Assembly: GCA_902596655.1 (NCBI GenBank) | Contig: CACJUX010000021.1 | Coordinates: forward strand, 1 to 36,212 | Origin: an uncultured SAR116 cluster alpha proteobacterium | Lineage (GTDB): Bacteria > Pseudomonadota > Alphaproteobacteria > Puniceispirillales > Puniceispirillaceae | Reading direction: 5' to 3' | DNA length: 36,212 nt | Shown here: in pieces, positions 33,952 through 36,212 of the stretch | Numbering within the stretch: position 1 is the stretch's first letter | Layout of the letters: every line of letters starts with the position of its first letter | Translations under genes and position numbers: made by a program | Notes under the pieces: model-generated | What the model was told of the DNA's origin: nothing | The model's database searches: none | What the model saw: only the letters and a program-made list of their open reading frames with translations

Positions 33952-34682
33952 GTGGCGCGTCCACCGGTCACATCAAAAACCTGGCCGGTGGTAAAGCTAC
34001 AGGCAGGTGATGCAATGAAGGCCACCATATTGGCAATTTCCTCCGGGGTGCAGAACCGCCCCATTGGGATGCGCCTTTTCTTGTCTGCAATATATTCCTC
34101 GGTCATGCCGTCGAGCAGGTCGGTAACCGCAATCGACGGCGCAATGCAATTCACCGTGATATCGGATGGCAATATCTCCCGCGCCAACCCCTTGGCAAAG
34201 CCAATCACGCCTGCCTTTGCCGCGCCATAGGGTACGGCACCTGGATTGCCCTCCTTGCCGGCGACAGAGGAAATGATGATGATGCGTCCCCGCTTGCGCG
34301 CACGCAGATGATCTAGTGAGGCCTGCACAGACAGAAAGACACCAGTAAGATCAACGGACATTACCGATTGCCATTCATCCAGAGAGTAGTCCCATAACGG
34401 TTTTGTCGGCCCATTGACACCTGCATTGGCAACAATTCCGTCAATATCACCAAGCGCTGCCAGCGAAGCCGCAAAGCCAGCACGTGTCTGACTCTCATCA
34501 GACACATCAACAATCTGCGTGTCGGCAAAGACGGAATTGTCCCGCATGCTGCTGTCATCCAGATCCCACCCAGAAACCTGTGCGCCCAGTTGATGAAACA
34601 GAGTGCTGATGGCAAGACCAATTCCTTTTGCAGCACCGGTAACAATGAACGCCTGGCCCTCAATATCCATTGGTCTTTGCAT
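33945..34682 (-). CDS. SDR-family NAD(P)-dependent oxidoreductase
   Basis: A classical short-chain dehydrogenase, 245 residues from the ATG at 34682, which has GGGAGG at 6 bases; an ATG at 34697 lies on that ribosome-binding site and is rejected. Motifs are TGAAKGIG at 15-22, NAG at 86-88, Ser139 in IISSVAG, Tyr152 and Lys156 in YGAAK. SGWDLDD after the second strand, with acidic residues, points to NAD(H). It likely oxidises a hydroxyl of the pathway substrate. MaoC-like gene 58 bases upstream; TIM-barrel gene overlaps downstream. Confidence 0.93.
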   Translation of the reverse strand: MQRPMDIEGQAFIVTGAAKGIGLAISTLFHQLGAQVSGWDLDDSSMRDNSVFADTQIVDVSDESQTRAGFAASLAALGDIDGIVANAGVNGPTKPLWDYSLDEWQSVMSVDLTGVFLSVQASLDHLRARKRGRIIIISSVAGKEGNPGAVPYGAAKAGVIGFAKGLAREILPSDITVNCIAPSIAVTDLLDGMTEEYIADKKRRIPMGRFCTPEEIANMVAFIASPACSFTTGQVFDVTGGRATW

Positions 34683-34740
34683 CTTTTGCCTCCCCATCTC
34701 TCATCACCATCACCTGGCCGTTGTTTCCCAAACCAGAGTC

Positions 34741-35172
34741 TCAGCCATTTGGCACCCATTGCAGGATATGATTGCCAACCGCGACCAAAACATCCTCCTG
34801 ATTGGTCACCTCAATCTTGCCAACTGATCGTTTGCGCTCAACATCAATCTCGCTGATTGTATAAACCAGTGTCACCGTATCTCCCAGAAACACTGGTTTC
34901 AGGAACCTGATCTTATCATATCCCACTGAAACGGGTGTTTCATCGGCGTCCCGGCAATGCGCAATAACATTTGTCGAGACGGTAGACATGAAACCAACAA
35001 GCAGCGCTCCATGTGCCATTAAACGGCCATATGATGATTTCTCCATATAGACCTTGTTCACATGATTAGGCGAAAAATCACCAGTGATTCCGGCAAATTG
35101 ATAAACATCGCTCTCGGATACGGTTTTGGTAAAGCTGGTGCTGTCACCAATTTTCACATAGAAATCTTCCAT
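34741..35172 (-). CDS. MaoC-like hot-dog hydratase
   Basis: A 143-residue single hot-dog domain of the R-specific enoyl-CoA hydratase/MaoC group. The catalytic pair is Asp32 and His37 in GDFSPNH, followed by the usual MAHGALLVGFMS helix (52-63) and PVFLGDTVTLVY. The ATG at 35172 is preferred over a GTG at 35178 because GAGG lies 5 bases upstream. It starts 10 bases after the oxidoreductase stop. It probably hydrates an unsaturated CoA thioester or acid; together with the crotonase it suggests CoA-bound intermediates. Confidence 0.9.
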   Translation of the reverse strand: MEDFYVKIGDSTSFTKTVSESDVYQFAGITGDFSPNHVNKVYMEKSSYGRLMAHGALLVGFMSTVSTNVIAHCRDADETPVSVGYDKIRFLKPVFLGDTVTLVYTISEIDVERKRSVGKIEVTNQEDVLVAVGNHILQWVPNG

Positions 35173-35182
35173 CCCCACCTCG

Positions 35183-36212
35183 CTATAGTTCCAGAATTAC
35201 ACGTCTACCGCTGGCGGCTGAACTGGCTACCGCCAGGGTCGCTGCAAGGGATTTTCTGCCATTTCTTGCGTCAATGATTGGTGTCTCGGTACCGCGGGCG
35301 ATGGCACAAAGATGCCTGCATTGAGTAATATAGGCATCGACAAAGGACATCTTGATTTGTTCAGCCGTAATTTCGTCATGCCAGTCGCCGTCACTGTTGG
35401 CATGTGACCAAAGTGTCAGATTTGGAAAATCGAGAGCCCCCTCGGTTCCAAGAAACCGGATCGCGTTCTGGCCTGTCTTTGGAAAGCGCACGCTTTCGCC
35501 AAGAGCCATTTCCCAAGTCCAGGGAGTCGGCGTCCGGTCCGACAGCAAGAAGGTGCCAACGGCAGAATTGACAAATTTCATACTGATCGCAACCGCATCT
35601 TCCTTTTCAAATTCCTGATCATGATGCGTCACCTCAGCTGAAACAGTGGCAATGTCCCCGCAGATAAAACGCAACAAATCGATTTCATGGATCAGATTTG
35701 TCAGAATCGGACCAGCCTTCACATCGCGTCGCCACGCAGCGCTGTAATAATCATCGTCCTTTCGGGTTGTCCATTGGCCTGTTACCCCCATCAATTTGCC
35801 GATGCGCCCCTCTGCAATGATTTCACGCGCCTCTGCCGCACAGGGGTAATAGCGCCTTTGATGCCCAACCAGAACGTGACAGCCCTGTTGCTCGGCAAAA
35901 CGGGTCACTTCATCAGCTTCTGCAAGGGTGGCAGTAATTGGTTTTTCGACCAGAACGGTCTGCCGCGCTTCAAGCGCCATCATCATGTCCTGATGATGAC
36001 GCTCTGTCGGCGTCGCGATGACTACCGCATCGAGATCGCCCTGCGCCAACATCGCGCCGGCATCGGGATATATGGGAATATTCTGCGCCGCTCCAATCTT
36101 GACTGCCGCTGGAGAGGGGTCCGCTATCGCGACAAGGGTGATCTCCGGCACCTCCCCCATCGCCTTCATATGCCGGACACCGATCGAGCCAGCGCCTATC
36201 AAACCAACCCTG
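35183..36212 (-). CDS. Gfo/Idh/MocA-family oxidoreductase (5' end cut by window)
   Basis: NAD(P)-dependent sugar- or cyclitol-type dehydrogenase, at least 343 residues. The frame stays open to the window edge and reads RVGLIGAGSIGVRHMKAM, so the start lies just outside and a TTG at 36202 is not the start. The Rossmann motif GAGSIG, the family EKP motif (VEKPIT) and the catalytic His/Asp segment NLIHEIDLL are present. The family oxidises ring or sugar hydroxyls, including inositol, shikimate-like and sugar acids. It leads the part of the operon that is visible. Confidence 0.93.
   Translation of the reverse strand, partial: RVGLIGAGSIGVRHMKAMGEVPEITLVAIADPSPAAVKIGAAQNIPIYPDAGAMLAQGDLDAVVIATPTERHHQDMMMALEARQTVLVEKPITATLAEADEVTRFAEQQGCHVLVGHQRRYYPCAAEAREIIAEGRIGKLMGVTGQWTTRKDDDYYSAAWRRDVKAGPILTNLIHEIDLLRFICGDIATVSAEVTHHDQEFEKEDAVAISMKFVNSAVGTFLLSDRTPTPWTWEMALGESVRFPKTGQNAIRFLGTEGALDFPNLTLWSHANSDGDWHDEITAEQIKMSFVDAYITQCRHLCAIARGTETPIIDARNGRKSLAATLAVASSAASGRRVILEL

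Noticed and set aside
1-36212. Mobile elements, CRISPR arrays, tRNA or rRNA genes
   Set aside because: No transposase, integrase, spaced direct-repeat array, cloverleaf or rRNA-like sequence was recognised on reading; short or degenerate ones could still be missed without a search.

Overview
The window looks like a chromosomal segment of a heterotrophic alphaproteobacterium, probably a marine one. This rests on mid-range base composition, alphaproteobacterial-looking proteins (a BhcC-type aldolase, a SitABCD-type metal transporter, a quinate/shikimate-type QuiC) and many catabolic ABC-transport operons. A SAR116-like or roseobacter-like organism is my inference and is untested. I saw no rRNA, tRNA, CRISPR array, phage gene or insertion sequence.

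Region 1 (1-2341, plus strand) holds the 3' part of xylB and a complete xylA, so D-xylose catabolism. A small membrane-anchored protein of unknown function follows, pointing the other way (2381-2779).

Region 2 (2905-16769, minus strand) is a long, tightly packed catabolic operon read from 16769 downward. Its order is: sugar-type ABC ATPase, periplasmic binding protein, two permeases, a single-domain SnoaL-like protein, a HisD-family dehydrogenase, a two-domain SnoaL-like protein, an SDR, a LacI regulator, another SnoaL-like protein, a MetE-C-like methyltransferase, a bicupin, a RraA-family aldolase and a hydroxypyruvate-isomerase-like TIM barrel. Many junctions are ATGA overlaps or gaps of 1-4 bases. 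A divergent plus-strand set (16909-19921) adds a fourth SnoaL-like protein, an amidohydrolase/lactonase and a second LacI regulator. The substrate is unknown. The four related SnoaL-fold proteins in one locus are the most unusual content of the window.

Region 3 (19861-20313) is a decayed 3' end of a glycerol kinase gene that begins inside the last codons of the second LacI gene. It appears to mark the edge of a rearrangement. Next come a minus-strand bhcC-like beta-hydroxyaspartate aldolase without its usual bhc partners, and a divergent four-gene manganese/iron ABC transporter (sitABCD-like, 21686-25161).

Region 4 (25165-36212, minus strand) is a second catabolic block. From the right edge it reads: Gfo/Idh/MocA oxidoreductase (cut by the window end), MaoC-like hydratase, SDR, TIM-barrel isomerase, a complete branched-chain-type ABC importer (livF, livH, livK, livM, livG order), a crotonase and a QuiC-like 3-dehydroshikimate dehydratase fused to an HPPD-like domain. 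It suggests import of a small acid, perhaps a quinate/shikimate-like or related compound, and its conversion toward protocatechuate or CoA thioesters. Both transporter operons carry a GC-rich hairpin immediately after the binding-protein gene.
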